Shown here one piece after another: positions 6,416 to 14,198 of a stretch of 15,450 bases of DNA (position 1 is its first letter; every line of letters begins with the position of its first letter). The notes beneath the pieces were generated by a model. The model had not been told where the DNA came from. It saw nothing but the letters and a program-made list of their open reading frames with translations, and made no database searches. This DNA is from Chloroflexota bacterium (GTDB taxonomy: Bacteria; Chloroflexota; Anaerolineae; Anaerolineales; Anaerolineaceae), in contig JAJUJY010000103.1 of the NCBI GenBank assembly GCA_029265085.1, positions 1-15,450 of the forward strand. Reading direction: 5' to 3'. The position numbers and the translations under genes were made by a program.

Positions 6416-7242
6416 TCGGTTATCCCTATATTGAGACTTCCCAATCGATACCCCTCCAGATCAAGCGTAACGTATTGGAATCCCAATGATTTAATATGTT
6501 CCACAATCTCGTCTCGATGATTTATCAAAAGTTGTATTTCACCCGGATTACATTCAATTCGGGCAATAGCATTGTGGACTCGCAATCGCACTGACGTAAG
6601 CCCAATGCTTTTTAATTTTGTTTCGCCATCAGAAATTTGCCTTAATTTTTCCTGTGTTATTTCTGTGCCGTAAGGAAACCTTGTCGCCAGGCAAGGTGAC
6701 CCAGGCTTATTCCAAACAGAATATCCTAATAAGCGAGCCAGATTACGAATATCAGCCTTTCGAAATTGAAATTGAACAAAAGGGCTTAAGATTCCCAATT
6801 CTTTTACTGCACGTTTTCCAGGACGATAATCAGACAAGTCATCAGCATTGGAGCCTTCTAAGACAAAATCATATCCCCGTTGCACAGCCAATTGCTTGAG
6901 CATTCCAAGCCGATTTAGCTTACAGTGATAACATCGATCAACAGGATTTTGGCGAAAAACCGGAGATGTCAAGTCGTTGTAATCAATAATTTCGAGAGGA
7001 AATCCGATCTCCTGTGCAAATTTTTTTGCGCTCTCAAGTTGTCCAGGCTCTTCTACTGGAGAATTGATCGTAACCGCAAGCATATTTTTGCCTAAGGCCT
7101 GAAATGCCAATCCGGACAACAGGCTGCTATCCACGCCCCCCGAATAGGCTACCACCACCCTTTCAAGCGAGGATAGATATTCCATCAATATCTTGTATTT
7201 TTGTTCAGGTTCTTGATGATCGATTTCCATATCTTGTGTCAC
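6412..7242 (-). CDS. larE: LarE, sulfur transferase of NPN cofactor synthesis (three-cysteine, probably Fe-S type)
   Basis: LarE adenylates the two carboxylates of the LarB product and replaces them with thiocarboxylates. The 276-residue sequence has the PP-loop ATP-pyrophosphatase motif SGGVDSS (34-40) and the family blocks EGSNADD (129-135) and KPGSPCLATRFPYG (179-192). C184 corresponds to the sacrificial cysteine of L. plantarum LarE (C176). C104 and C107 form an additional CxxC (DRCYHC). The CxxC plus C pattern is that of the [4Fe-4S]-dependent LarE class characterised in Thermotoga maritima, so a cluster-based, non-sacrificial mechanism is predicted here. The start is GTG 7242, which overlaps the larB stop as GTGA; an ATG four codons later is the alternative. 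Confidence 0.92.
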   Translation of the reverse strand: MTQDMEIDHQEPEQKYKILMEYLSSLERVVVAYSGGVDSSLLSGLAFQALGKNMLAVTINSPVEEPGQLESAKKFAQEIGFPLEIIDYNDLTSPVFRQNPVDRCYHCKLNRLGMLKQLAVQRGYDFVLEGSNADDLSDYRPGKRAVKELGILSPFVQFQFRKADIRNLARLLGYSVWNKPGSPCLATRFPYGTEITQEKLRQISDGETKLKSIGLTSVRLRVHNAIARIECNPGEIQLLINHRDEIVEHIKSLGFQYVTLDLEGYRLGSLNIGITE

Positions 7243-7994
7243 CGTATCATCCGATTAATCATTGCTGCCATAGTTCCAGCGCCAAATCCATTGTCAATAT
7301 TAACAACAGAAACGCCATTTGCACAGCTGTTTAGCATCGCCAATAATGCGGCCAACCCTTGAAAACTTGCTCCGTAGCCAATACTTGTTGGAACAGCAAT
7401 AACTGGTACTGCGACCAGGCCAGCCACCACACTCGCTAAGGCCCCTTCCATCCCCGCAACCACGACCACAACATTTGCTTTGTTAAGAATTGGTAATTTA
7501 TTAATGACTCGGTGAAGACCGGCAACGCCCACATCAAAAACACGTTCTACTGAATGCCCCATCAATTCTGCTGTAATTGCTGCTTCTTCTGCAACAGGGA
7601 TGTCTGATGTTCCCGCAGTCACAACGACAATACCTTCTTTTAGGGGGGTGTGAATTTGCTGCAAATACAGCACTCTACTTAAAGAATGGTATACAGTCCC
7701 CTTGGGTAGATCAGGAAGCATTTGTTCAAATTGCTCTTGTGAAACACGGGTAGCCAAAACATTTGAGCCGTTATCAGCCATGTGCTGAAATATTTTTAAA
7801 ACCTGGCCGGCCGTTTTCCCTTGGGCAAAGATGGTCTCTGGGAACCCTCGTCGAATCGCACGATGATTATCAATCAAAGCAAACTCATCGACGTTTTCAA
7901 ATGGTAAATCCCGCAACCTGGAAAGGGCAGCGTCAATATCAATGTCACCGGATTTAACTTGTTCTAATAAATTACGAACTGCTTCTGGATCCAT
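7239..7994 (-). CDS. larB: LarB, nicotinate-adenine-dinucleotide carboxylase/hydrolase
   Basis: LarB starts NPN cofactor synthesis: it carboxylates the pyridinium ring of NaAD at C5 and hydrolyses the phosphoanhydride. The 251-residue protein has a variable N-terminal helical part, then FALIDNHRAIRRGFPE (38-53) and a PurE-like C-terminal domain with VVVTAGTSDIPVAEEA (123-138), DVGVAGLHR (154-162), GMEGALASVV and VPTSIGYGASFQG (201-213). C224 in MLNSCANGV probably corresponds to the cysteine that forms a substrate adduct in L. plantarum LarB (C221). The gene starts 6 nt after the pip stop and overlaps larE by 4 nt, so pip-larB-larE-larC is very likely one transcript. Older annotations call this family NCAIR mutase (PurE)-related; the neighbours decide for LarB. 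Confidence 0.93.
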   Translation of the reverse strand: MDPEAVRNLLEQVKSGDIDIDAALSRLRDLPFENVDEFALIDNHRAIRRGFPETIFAQGKTAGQVLKIFQHMADNGSNVLATRVSQEQFEQMLPDLPKGTVYHSLSRVLYLQQIHTPLKEGIVVVTAGTSDIPVAEEAAITAELMGHSVERVFDVGVAGLHRVINKLPILNKANVVVVVAGMEGALASVVAGLVAVPVIAVPTSIGYGASFQGLAALLAMLNSCANGVSVVNIDNGFGAGTMAAMINRMIR

Positions 7995-8000
7995 GGGCGC

Positions 8001-8960
8001 CTAAAAATGTTTCTTAAAATCATTGGTTGCTTGAATCAACTCTTTCGCAACTCCTGGTTCTTTGATGGAATGGCCGGCATCTGGAATAATCCGCATATCT
8101 GCCCACGGCATGGCTTGCTTTAATTCCCAGGCTGTGACAATTGGACAAACCATATCATAACGGCCCTGGATGATGCGACATGGAATTGACGATAAATCTT
8201 TAGCTTTTTCCAAAAGAAAATAATCCGATTCCATAAAAGCATCATTAATAAAATAATGGCACTCAATTCTAGCAAAAGACAATGCTTCTTGAGGATCATC
8301 AAAACGTTGAATCGCAATTTCGTCAGGGAACAAACGCGAAGTCGCAGCTTCCCACTTACTCCAGGCTTTGGCCGCCTCGATTTGTGTTGCTTGATTCTCT
8401 GATGTTAAACGACGGTAATAACTACCAACAAGATCGTTTTGTTCCTCAACCGGTATCGGTTGGATAAAGCCTTGCCAGAAATCAGGGAATATATTCGATG
8501 CACCGCTTTGATAAAACCAATGAATTTCTTTTTTCCTCGCCAGGAATATACCTCTTAAGATAAGCCCAACTACTTTGTCCGGATGGGTTATTGCGTAAGC
8601 AAGGGCTAATGTACTTCCCCAACTTCCTCCAAAAACCAACCACTTTTCAATTCCAAGGTATGTGCGAATTTTCTCTATATCTGCTACCAAATCCCAGGTA
8701 GTGTTTTCGGTGAGATCTGCATACGGCGTACTCTTACCAGCCCCTCTTTGGTCGAATAATATGATCCGATAGAACGCTGGATCATAAAAACGGCGTGACA
8801 AAGCACTGATACCACCACCAGGCCCGCCATGAAGATACACAACAGGCATTCCTTCTGGGTTTCCCACTTCTTCGAAATAGAGAGTATGACGGTTTGAAAC
8901 AGCTAACACACCTGTTCGATATGGTTCAATTTCTGGGTATAGATAATCTTCATAAGTCAT
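8001..8960 (-). CDS. pip: Proline iminopeptidase (S33 alpha/beta-hydrolase)
   Basis: The 319-residue protein removes N-terminal proline from peptides in the cytoplasm. It has the S33 signature HGGPGGG (44-50, oxyanion hole), FDQRGAGKSTP (69-79), the nucleophile elbow GGSWGS with S113, the acid D269 in GRYDMVCP, and H297 in DAGHS. Length and motifs fit the classical Pip family, and no signal peptide is seen. The start ATG 8960 has GGAG 9 nt upstream. It is first in the unit leading into larB (6-nt gap). No biochemical link to NPN synthesis is known to me, so the pairing may be simple co-transcription. Confidence 0.9.
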   Translation of the reverse strand: MTYEDYLYPEIEPYRTGVLAVSNRHTLYFEEVGNPEGMPVVYLHGGPGGGISALSRRFYDPAFYRIILFDQRGAGKSTPYADLTENTTWDLVADIEKIRTYLGIEKWLVFGGSWGSTLALAYAITHPDKVVGLILRGIFLARKKEIHWFYQSGASNIFPDFWQGFIQPIPVEEQNDLVGSYYRRLTSENQATQIEAAKAWSKWEAATSRLFPDEIAIQRFDDPQEALSFARIECHYFINDAFMESDYFLLEKAKDLSSIPCRIIQGRYDMVCPIVTAWELKQAMPWADMRIIPDAGHSIKEPGVAKELIQATNDFKKHF

Positions 8961-8989
8961 AGCATATTTCTCCGGAAAAGATGTTACAA

Positions 8990-8995
8990 ATTATA
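8990..8995 (-). promoter_or_regulatory. Candidate -10 box of the pip-lar operon
   Basis: On the minus strand this is an exact TATAAT about 30 nt before the pip ATG, allowing a short leader with the GGAG ribosome binding site. No good -35 box lies 16-18 nt upstream, so the promoter is only half supported. Confidence 0.35.
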
Positions 8996-9059
8996 TCCAG
9001 TCAAAGAGCTTCTGGCTAGAACAAGGTAAAATCAAGAAAACAAACAAAGGAGATTGATC

Positions 9060-10037
9060 ATGAAATACCGACATCTTGGGAAAGCTGGGATAAAAATTTC
9101 CGAATTATCACTTGGCGCATGGGTTACCTATGGTGGTCAAGTCGGCGAAGAAATTGCTGAAAAATGTATGGTCGCGGCATTTGAAGCTGGGGTTAATTTT
9201 TTTGATAATGCTGAAGCATACGCAAATGGGAATGCCGAAATTGTCATGGGAAATGTTTTGAAAAAATTGGGCTGGCGTCGTGAAGACCTCGTCATCTCCA
9301 CGAAAATTTTCTGGGGTGGGCGCGGTGTCAATGATCGCGGTCTTTCCCATAAGCATATCATGGAAGGCATGAATAATGCCCTTCGCCGGCTGCAAATGGA
9401 CTATGTAGATTTGGTGTTCTGTCATCGTCCCGACCCTGATACACCCATTGAGGAAACAGTTCGAGCGATGGATATATTGATTAAACAAGGAAAGGCTTTC
9501 TATTGGGGAACATCAGAATGGAGCGCATCCGAAATTATGCGCGCTGATGCAGTCGCTCGCCAATACGGTCTGACACCTCCTAGCATGGAGCAACCACAAT
9601 ACAATATGTTTGTCCGTGAACGCGTAGAGCAGGAATATGCGCCGTTATATAAAGAATTAGGTTATGGAACAACAATTTGGAGTCCATTAGCCTCTGGCGT
9701 CCTGACAGGGAAATATAACGACGGCATCCCGGAAGGTAGTCGCGGTTCCCTGGCTGGTTACGAATGGCTAAAAGACAGTGTTATCCTTCCAGATCGCATT
9801 GAAAAAGTAAAAAAATTACAGGTTGTCGCAAATGATTTAGGTTGCAGTGTAGCTCAACTCGCATTAGCCTGGTGTTTAAAAAATCCCAATGTAAGCACAG
9901 TAATTACGGGAGCAAGTAAACCTGGCCAGGTAACAGAAAACATGAAGGCGCTGGATATTGTAGAAAAAATTACTCCAGATATGACAGAAAAAATCGAGTT
10001 AATCTTAAAAAATAAACCTCTCAACGAAGAAGATTAG
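9060..10037 (+). CDS. NADPH-dependent aldo/keto reductase, Kv-beta-like (AKR6-type)
   Basis: This is a 325-residue single-domain (beta/alpha)8 oxidoreductase. The catalytic tetrad is visible: D49 (FFDNAEAY), Y54, K82 (STKIFW) and H122 (FCHRPD). The stretches [23 protein letters not shown] and GIPEGSR, and the C-terminal [10 protein letters not shown] cofactor loop, closely resemble the voltage-gated potassium-channel beta-subunit family and its bacterial relatives. It reduces aldehydes or ketones; the substrate cannot be read from the sequence. I start at ATG 9060, because AAAGGAG (9046-9052) lies 7 nt before it, rather than at TTG 9054. It is divergent from pip, with a 99-bp gap between the two start codons, and ends at a hairpin shared with the convergent transpeptidase gene. 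Confidence 0.9.
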   Translation: MKYRHLGKAGIKISELSLGAWVTYGGQVGEEIAEKCMVAAFEAGVNFFDNAEAYANGNAEIVMGNVLKKLGWRREDLVISTKIFWGGRGVNDRGLSHKHIMEGMNNALRRLQMDYVDLVFCHRPDPDTPIEETVRAMDILIKQGKAFYWGTSEWSASEIMRADAVARQYGLTPPSMEQPQYNMFVRERVEQEYAPLYKELGYGTTIWSPLASGVLTGKYNDGIPEGSRGSLAGYEWLKDSVILPDRIEKVKKLQVVANDLGCSVAQLALAWCLKNPNVSTVITGASKPGQVTENMKALDIVEKITPDMTEKIELILKNKPLNEED

Positions 10038-10055
10038 TTTTTCACGAAGAGAATA

Positions 10056-10103
10056 ATGAATAAACCCAACAAGCTGTATAGAATGCTGGTTGGGTTTATT
10101 CAT
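10056..10103. terminator. Hairpin terminator between aldo/keto reductase and L,D-transpeptidase genes
   Basis: Arms 10056-10070 and 10089-10103 are exact complements over 15 bp, with a GTTGGG/CCCAAC core and AT-rich outer parts, around an 18-nt loop. The right arm includes the last codons and stop of the leftward transpeptidase gene. It can serve both convergent genes. Confidence 0.7.
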
Positions 10104-11139
10104 GGATGGATATCCGTGTTCCCCATCCATCCACTTGTTTTGTTGATTCGAATATTTTTGGGTTTGCCCAACGATAAATCCATTTTGCATCTTCGTTTCT
10201 CATATTGATACAGCCATGACTCATACGCACACCAAAATTCGCATGCCAGTACGTTCCATGGATGCTATACCCTTTTTCATCGAAAAAAGACACCCAAGGA
10301 ACACCTGCTAACGATCCCTGCCCTGGAACAGCACTCAAACTGGTTTGTCCCATGTGTCGTGTAGGAGATTTAATTACAATATGAAAATCTCCAAGCGGTG
10401 TTTCAGTTGAAATCTCATCATGTTCGGGCGGAACAAGTGGTTTAATCCCTGAGGAGATATTTGTAGTTAAGACTGGAACACCTTTTTCATACGCAATCAG
10501 AGTTTGATTACCAATTGAGACATCTAACCATTTTTGATCATTTGGAACATCCGGAGAAATGGGCGATAATTCTTCTTGGCGGATGATTCTAAGGTGATTT
10601 GCAGAAACAACATAATTACGCTGATAAAAATCTTCGATTTTATAAAATAAATTGTGTGCAGCATCCTCAATTACATCCTTAACGACGTGCACTGACCCAT
10701 AATAAACCTTGAATATGGGATCCCATTTTCCGTTTTTTGAAATAGTAAACGCACGGCTATATGGGACCGTTATTTCTGCCAGATATCCGGTGCCAGGAAT
10801 AAATGTTTCGGGTGAGTTAAATTTGACTTCTACTGGTTGTAAATAAGCGCTGTGCACATATCCGCCAGGCACACGGTACCAGATAGGATTCCTGCCTTTT
10901 TCAGTGCGAATTATTTCATAAATACGTATTAAGTCATCGCGCTGCCGTGTCGCAATCACCAGACTGTTCGCTTCAGGTTTTTCACGAACATTGATCACCT
11001 CGACAGTAACACGGAACCACCGGTGTATAGCATCTGTGCTTGTCGATAAATCGACAAAAATGGATGGAGGGAATATCAGTCCGATAATCCCCCATAAGCT
11101 ATTTTTTAAAAATTGCCGGCGTGAAATCGGGTTTACCAT
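10096..11139 (-). CDS. Tat-exported L,D-transpeptidase (YkuD domain) with SH3-like N-terminal domain
   Basis: The enzyme makes 3-3 cross-links in peptidoglycan, or attaches proteins to it, from outside the membrane. From ATG 11139 (347 residues) it begins with a twin-arginine signal, SRRQFLKN (6-13), and a hydrophobic stretch (about 14-30). An SH3-like segment follows (about 40-105), then a middle region, and the YkuD domain (about 205-330). The catalytic block is complete: HGTYWH (294-299), then SHGCIN with H308 and nucleophile C310. The ORF can be extended to TTG 11181, but that would bury the Tat signal behind 14 residues, so ATG is preferred. It begins 4 nt after the acyltransferase stop, suggesting coupled translation, with no clear ribosome binding site of its own. 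Tat export implies folding before secretion. Confidence 0.9.
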   Translation of the reverse strand: MVNPISRRQFLKNSLWGIIGLIFPPSIFVDLSTSTDAIHRWFRVTVEVINVREKPEANSLVIATRQRDDLIRIYEIIRTEKGRNPIWYRVPGGYVHSAYLQPVEVKFNSPETFIPGTGYLAEITVPYSRAFTISKNGKWDPIFKVYYGSVHVVKDVIEDAAHNLFYKIEDFYQRNYVVSANHLRIIRQEELSPISPDVPNDQKWLDVSIGNQTLIAYEKGVPVLTTNISSGIKPLVPPEHDEISTETPLGDFHIVIKSPTRHMGQTSLSAVPGQGSLAGVPWVSFFDEKGYSIHGTYWHANFGVRMSHGCINMRNEDAKWIYRWANPKIFESTKQVDGWGTRISIHE

Positions 11140-11143
11140 CGAT

Positions 11144-12259
11144 TTACATTTTATGGGCACTTGTTTGCCCTTTTTCAACAAATATCTCCCCCGTAGCCGG
11201 GTCTGTATAAGAGTAAACCGGAGTTATTTTCAAGGTGTACCGCTTTGAGTCACACCATTTTGCCAAATCAGCCAAATCATTTAATCCATTTGCAATGGCA
11301 ATGCCCATATCCATACCAAAGCGATAAGTAAAAAATCCTGGATTGATCTTTAGATAATCTAAAATTGTTTGGCAAGCAGCTTGAATCTTATGAGGGTCAG
11401 GTTTTTTATCTAAATTTTCCAGATCTTCTACCGGTAAATGTAAATTTCTCTTTAAAGCATCCAGTAAAATGGGGTAATGGAAAAAGCGTCCTAAAGCTTC
11501 GAAATGAGCTGCATCGACATTGATGGGCAAAGGAATTACAGCCCCATCATCAGAAAATACCTCAATTGCGACCCCAAAAGATTCATTCTGGCGCGTATTT
11601 TTCGTAATACGCTCTTCAGCAGGCATTAAGGAAACAATTCTTTCCAATACCTGGTTCGCTGCTTTTTCTAATATTTCTCTCCGACTTCCTTTTTCAGGGC
11701 TGATATCGACTGGGGGAATCATTTCGCCAATATTCATGATGAGTTTTGGTCGTTTCAATTGCCCAATCATTTTTAGAGCGCCTTGCATTCCGCCAAATCC
11801 AATTGGCACAATTGGGGCTTTTGCAAGGTGGCTTAACATCGCAACGCCAATCCTGGCCTGATTTACCGTCGTATCCCAAATCCCACCCTGAGGAAATATT
11901 CCAATGACTCCATTTTGATTTAATACATCAACAGCTGCTTTAACTCCATCTCGATCTATATTTCCACGTTGTATTGGAATAAACCCATAAAAATTGGCCA
12001 ATCCAGCAAAATTAGGATCAATCGGTATATCGCCAGTCCCAATAAATTCCACCTGGTATGGAGAATATACAGCCATCATAACAATTTCCATAATGGCCAC
12101 ATGATTTCCAGCTAATATGACTGGTCCCTTAGCAGGAAGATTTTTTATCCCCTTTATAACCGGCCGCGCCAACAAGGGCAATAGCAGTTTGCCTGCTATC
12201 CGCACTACATTGCGTTGAAAAATATTGCGTGGATAAGGAATTCTTTCAGGTGATTTCAT
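11144..12259 (-). CDS. PlsC-type lysophospholipid acyltransferase with C-terminal extension and variant motifs
   Basis: The N-terminal half (about 1-215) is a 1-acylglycerol-3-phosphate acyltransferase-like domain. The catalytic block is AGNHVAIME (H53, E58), the glycerol-phosphate block IPIQRG (94-99), and the third block FPQGG (122-126). Two usual residues differ: HX4D is HX4E, and FPEG is FPQG. Residues about 216-371 form an extension with no motif I recognise (it includes PLPINVDAAHFEALGRFFHYP). Such enzymes acylate lysophosphatidate or a related acceptor at the inner membrane face; the variant motifs make the acceptor uncertain. It is upstream of and nearly contiguous with the L,D-transpeptidase gene, a likely envelope operon. 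No good ribosome binding site precedes ATG 12259. Confidence 0.8.
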   Translation of the reverse strand: MKSPERIPYPRNIFQRNVVRIAGKLLLPLLARPVIKGIKNLPAKGPVILAGNHVAIMEIVMMAVYSPYQVEFIGTGDIPIDPNFAGLANFYGFIPIQRGNIDRDGVKAAVDVLNQNGVIGIFPQGGIWDTTVNQARIGVAMLSHLAKAPIVPIGFGGMQGALKMIGQLKRPKLIMNIGEMIPPVDISPEKGSRREILEKAANQVLERIVSLMPAEERITKNTRQNESFGVAIEVFSDDGAVIPLPINVDAAHFEALGRFFHYPILLDALKRNLHLPVEDLENLDKKPDPHKIQAACQTILDYLKINPGFFTYRFGMDMGIAIANGLNDLADLAKWCDSKRYTLKITPVYSYTDPATGEIFVEKGQTSAHKM

Positions 12260-12304
12260 AAGGATTTAAAACTATTTTAATCCATTAATTCAATTCTGCT
12301 AGGA

Positions 12305-12343
12305 TAAAAAAACAGCCCGCGAAAACTCTCTCAGAGGGCTGTT
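12305..12343 (-). terminator. Intrinsic terminator of the uracil permease gene
   Basis: On the minus strand, AACAGCCC (12343-12336) pairs with GGGCTGTT (12318-12311) around a 17-nt loop and runs into a T-tract. It starts 15 nt after the permease stop and separates the permease from the acyltransferase-transpeptidase unit. Confidence 0.85.
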
Positions 12344-12357
12344 CAAGAAAAAGAAGA

Positions 12358-13743
12358 TCAGTTTATGTTTTCACGTTCTTGAATACCAAATTTCGCAGGA
12401 GGTAAAATCAAGAAAATCAAGTTAATCAAAATCCCTAAAATGGCAGAGAAGACAATTGCAGGAATGCCATTCGGGAAGATTACAGGAATATTGAATGGGT
12501 ATAGGCCGTCTGGAAGACCAAGATTTCCACCAATGCCAGTGATTAAGATAATCGCACCAACAGCTAATTGGCGGGGCTCAAACAAATTCACCTTTTCGGA
12601 TTGGATCAAAGCAATACCTTGCATACCAATGACGCCAAATAAATAAATTGACAATCCTCCAGTAACCGCGGGAGGTAATGTATTAACAATTGCTGCCAAT
12701 TTCCCCACAAACCCAAGCAAAATGGCAATTACGCCGGCAGCCATTAACACTGCAACAGAATAATTTCGCGTAATTGCCATTAAACTATTGTTTTCACCGT
12801 AATTCGTTCCGGCACATCCCCCTAGGAAACCGACAATGATGTCGTCACTTCCATCGGCAACCAAATTTAAGCCAATCAACCGCTTGATTTCCAAGGGTTT
12901 TCGACCAAGCTCTTTCGCCAATTGATCAATGTACAGACTCATCTGATATAAGTGAGCAGTGCTTTCAGGAATAGTGGCAATTGCGATTAATGCAATACCA
13001 ATAACGGATGCCCACGCGTTCGGATCAGAAAATGCGGGAAAAGTAACCGCAGGCATCCTTACCCACTCCGCTTTTGCGATAATTGAAAAATCCACCTGGC
13101 CAAAGAAAACTGAAGTTAAATAACCTACGATTGCACCGAATAAGATCGGCAGCATCCCAATTAATCCCTTGCCCTGTAAGTAAACAGAAAACAAAATGGT
13201 TGCGATGAGCGTGATTAAGGCAACAACCCAATTGTTTGATGCCATACCAAGCGCTGCACCTGCTAATGCAATTCCAATTACAATGGCAACACTACCAGTG
13301 ATTACAGGCGGCAACACCCGGTCAAGCGCTTCTTTGCCAATCCGCATAATCAACAAACCAACCAGGATTTCTAGAATGCCGGTTGCGATGATACCAACCT
13401 GAACAATCCGCACCCCTTCAGGACAATAATATTGATTTGGGTCTGCAAAGCAATCTTTTGCGTACAAACTCATTGTTGTTACAACAACTGTGATATAGCT
13501 AAAACTTGACCCGTAATACAATGGAATTCGCCGTCCAGAAACAAGCAGAGCGATAATTGTGCCAATCCCGCTGGCCATCAAAGTAACGCCAACATCGAAT
13601 TTTGTTAAAATAGCTACTAAAACCGTCGCTGGGAACATAGTTAACACTTGCTGAAATCCCAGGCTTAACAATCCCCCAATGGGTGGAACATCATTGGGAA
13701 GATAACCTATCACCCCTGTTTTCTTTGTTGTTTCTGTACTCAT
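12358..13743 (-). CDS. uraA: Uracil permease, NCS2 family (UraA-like proton symporter)
   Basis: This is a polytopic membrane protein of about 461 residues with a nucleobase-cation symporter-2 fold (14 predicted segments in the family). Key UraA positions are recognisable: IPESTAHL supplies the counterparts of E241 and H245, and CAGTNYGENNSLMAITRNYS carries the counterpart of E290 (residues about 260-264 and 317 here). These bind uracil and couple the proton in E. coli UraA, so uracil is the likeliest substrate; other pyrimidines or xanthine cannot be excluded. A hydrophilic loop near residues 96-112 contains two cysteines (about 98 and 107), unusual for the family. Two ATGs are adjacent (13746, 13743); AAGGAG is better spaced from the second. 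The leader contains a terminator-like hairpin (13794-13837), pointing to attenuation control. Confidence 0.9.
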   Translation of the reverse strand: MSTETTKKTGVIGYLPNDVPPIGGLLSLGFQQVLTMFPATVLVAILTKFDVGVTLMASGIGTIIALLVSGRRIPLYYGSSFSYITVVVTTMSLYAKDCFADPNQYYCPEGVRIVQVGIIATGILEILVGLLIMRIGKEALDRVLPPVITGSVAIVIGIALAGAALGMASNNWVVALITLIATILFSVYLQGKGLIGMLPILFGAIVGYLTSVFFGQVDFSIIAKAEWVRMPAVTFPAFSDPNAWASVIGIALIAIATIPESTAHLYQMSLYIDQLAKELGRKPLEIKRLIGLNLVADGSDDIIVGFLGGCAGTNYGENNSLMAITRNYSVAVLMAAGVIAILLGFVGKLAAIVNTLPPAVTGGLSIYLFGVIGMQGIALIQSEKVNLFEPRQLAVGAIILITGIGGNLGLPDGLYPFNIPVIFPNGIPAIVFSAILGILINLIFLILPPAKFGIQERENIN

Positions 13744-13793
13744 CATGCACTCCTTCTTTGGCGAAAAAATAAAATACTTAAAACCTAAATATA

Positions 13794-13837
13794 AAAAAGG
13801 AAGCGGTCATAATAATGATTTTGACCACTTCCTTTTT
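13794..13837 (-). promoter_or_regulatory. Terminator-like hairpin in the uracil permease leader (candidate attenuator)
   Basis: Arms 13822-13837 and 13794-13809 pair over 16 positions with one C/A mismatch around a 12-nt loop. On the minus strand the 3' arm ends in a run of six T, as in an intrinsic terminator. Only about 50 nt separate it from the permease start, too little for a separate promoter plus leader, so permease transcripts probably read through it. The sense or antisense signal controlling read-through is not identified. The stop of a small ORF falls inside the 3' arm. Confidence 0.6.
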
Positions 13838-13968
13838 ATATTATTTGACAAATTGAGCTTTTGTTTTTGAGGCTTTTCTCGGAAAGAATTGGAAAATTTA
13901 AATATATTTTGAGACATTTGTCCGCTTAATAATTCTTTGAACAAAAAGATTAAGTAGGATTTACTCAT
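13807..13968 (-). CDS. Possible 53-residue small protein or leader peptide ahead of uracil permease
   Basis: An ATG at 13968, preceded by AGGAG 3 nt away, opens a 53-codon frame ending at TGA 13809-13807, inside the 3' arm of the leader hairpin. The start of the peptide is MSKSYLIFLFKELL; the rest is rich in Lys, Asn and Ser with no known motif. A ribosome finishing this frame would sit on the hairpin and could prevent it from forming, so it might act as a leader peptide. It may equally be a chance frame in AT-rich DNA, since the Shine-Dalgarno is close and the protein has no clear character. Confidence 0.25.
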   Translation of the reverse strand: MSKSYLIFLFKELLSGQMSQNIFKFSNSFREKPQKQKLNLSNNIKRKWSKSLL

Positions 13969-14198
13969 AATCTCCTGCCCTGGTGCAAGAATTGTTTAAG
14001 GGATTTGTCACGATCTCAATCCTTGATAAAGTGGAATGTGTAAAGTTCGGGCGTGATTTTATCCGAAAATCATTTATTTGTGAATAGATTTAATTATTAG
14101 AAAATCAATTTCCATTATTGGCTATGCGCATTTTCTTTCGTTTTCTTTATACTTTCTGATACAATTTTGGCACTTCAATTTCTGCCAGGGTGCTTAAT
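13969..14198. other. Divergent intergenic region upstream of the permease leader and the membrane-protein pair
   Basis: About 230 bp. It contains a 7-bp inverted repeat, TGATTTT/AAAATCA, with a 5-nt loop at 14054-14072, and a possible -10 box, GATACAAT (14158-14165), about 34 nt before ATG 14199. No convincing -35 box or RNA gene is seen. Confidence 0.4.

Noticed and set aside
13861..13910. Possible PyrR-binding loop in the permease leader (minus strand TTCCGAGAAAAGCCTC)
   Set aside because: It resembles the UCCNGNGAGG consensus only loosely: the GAGG core is broken by extra A residues and the flanking stem does not form.
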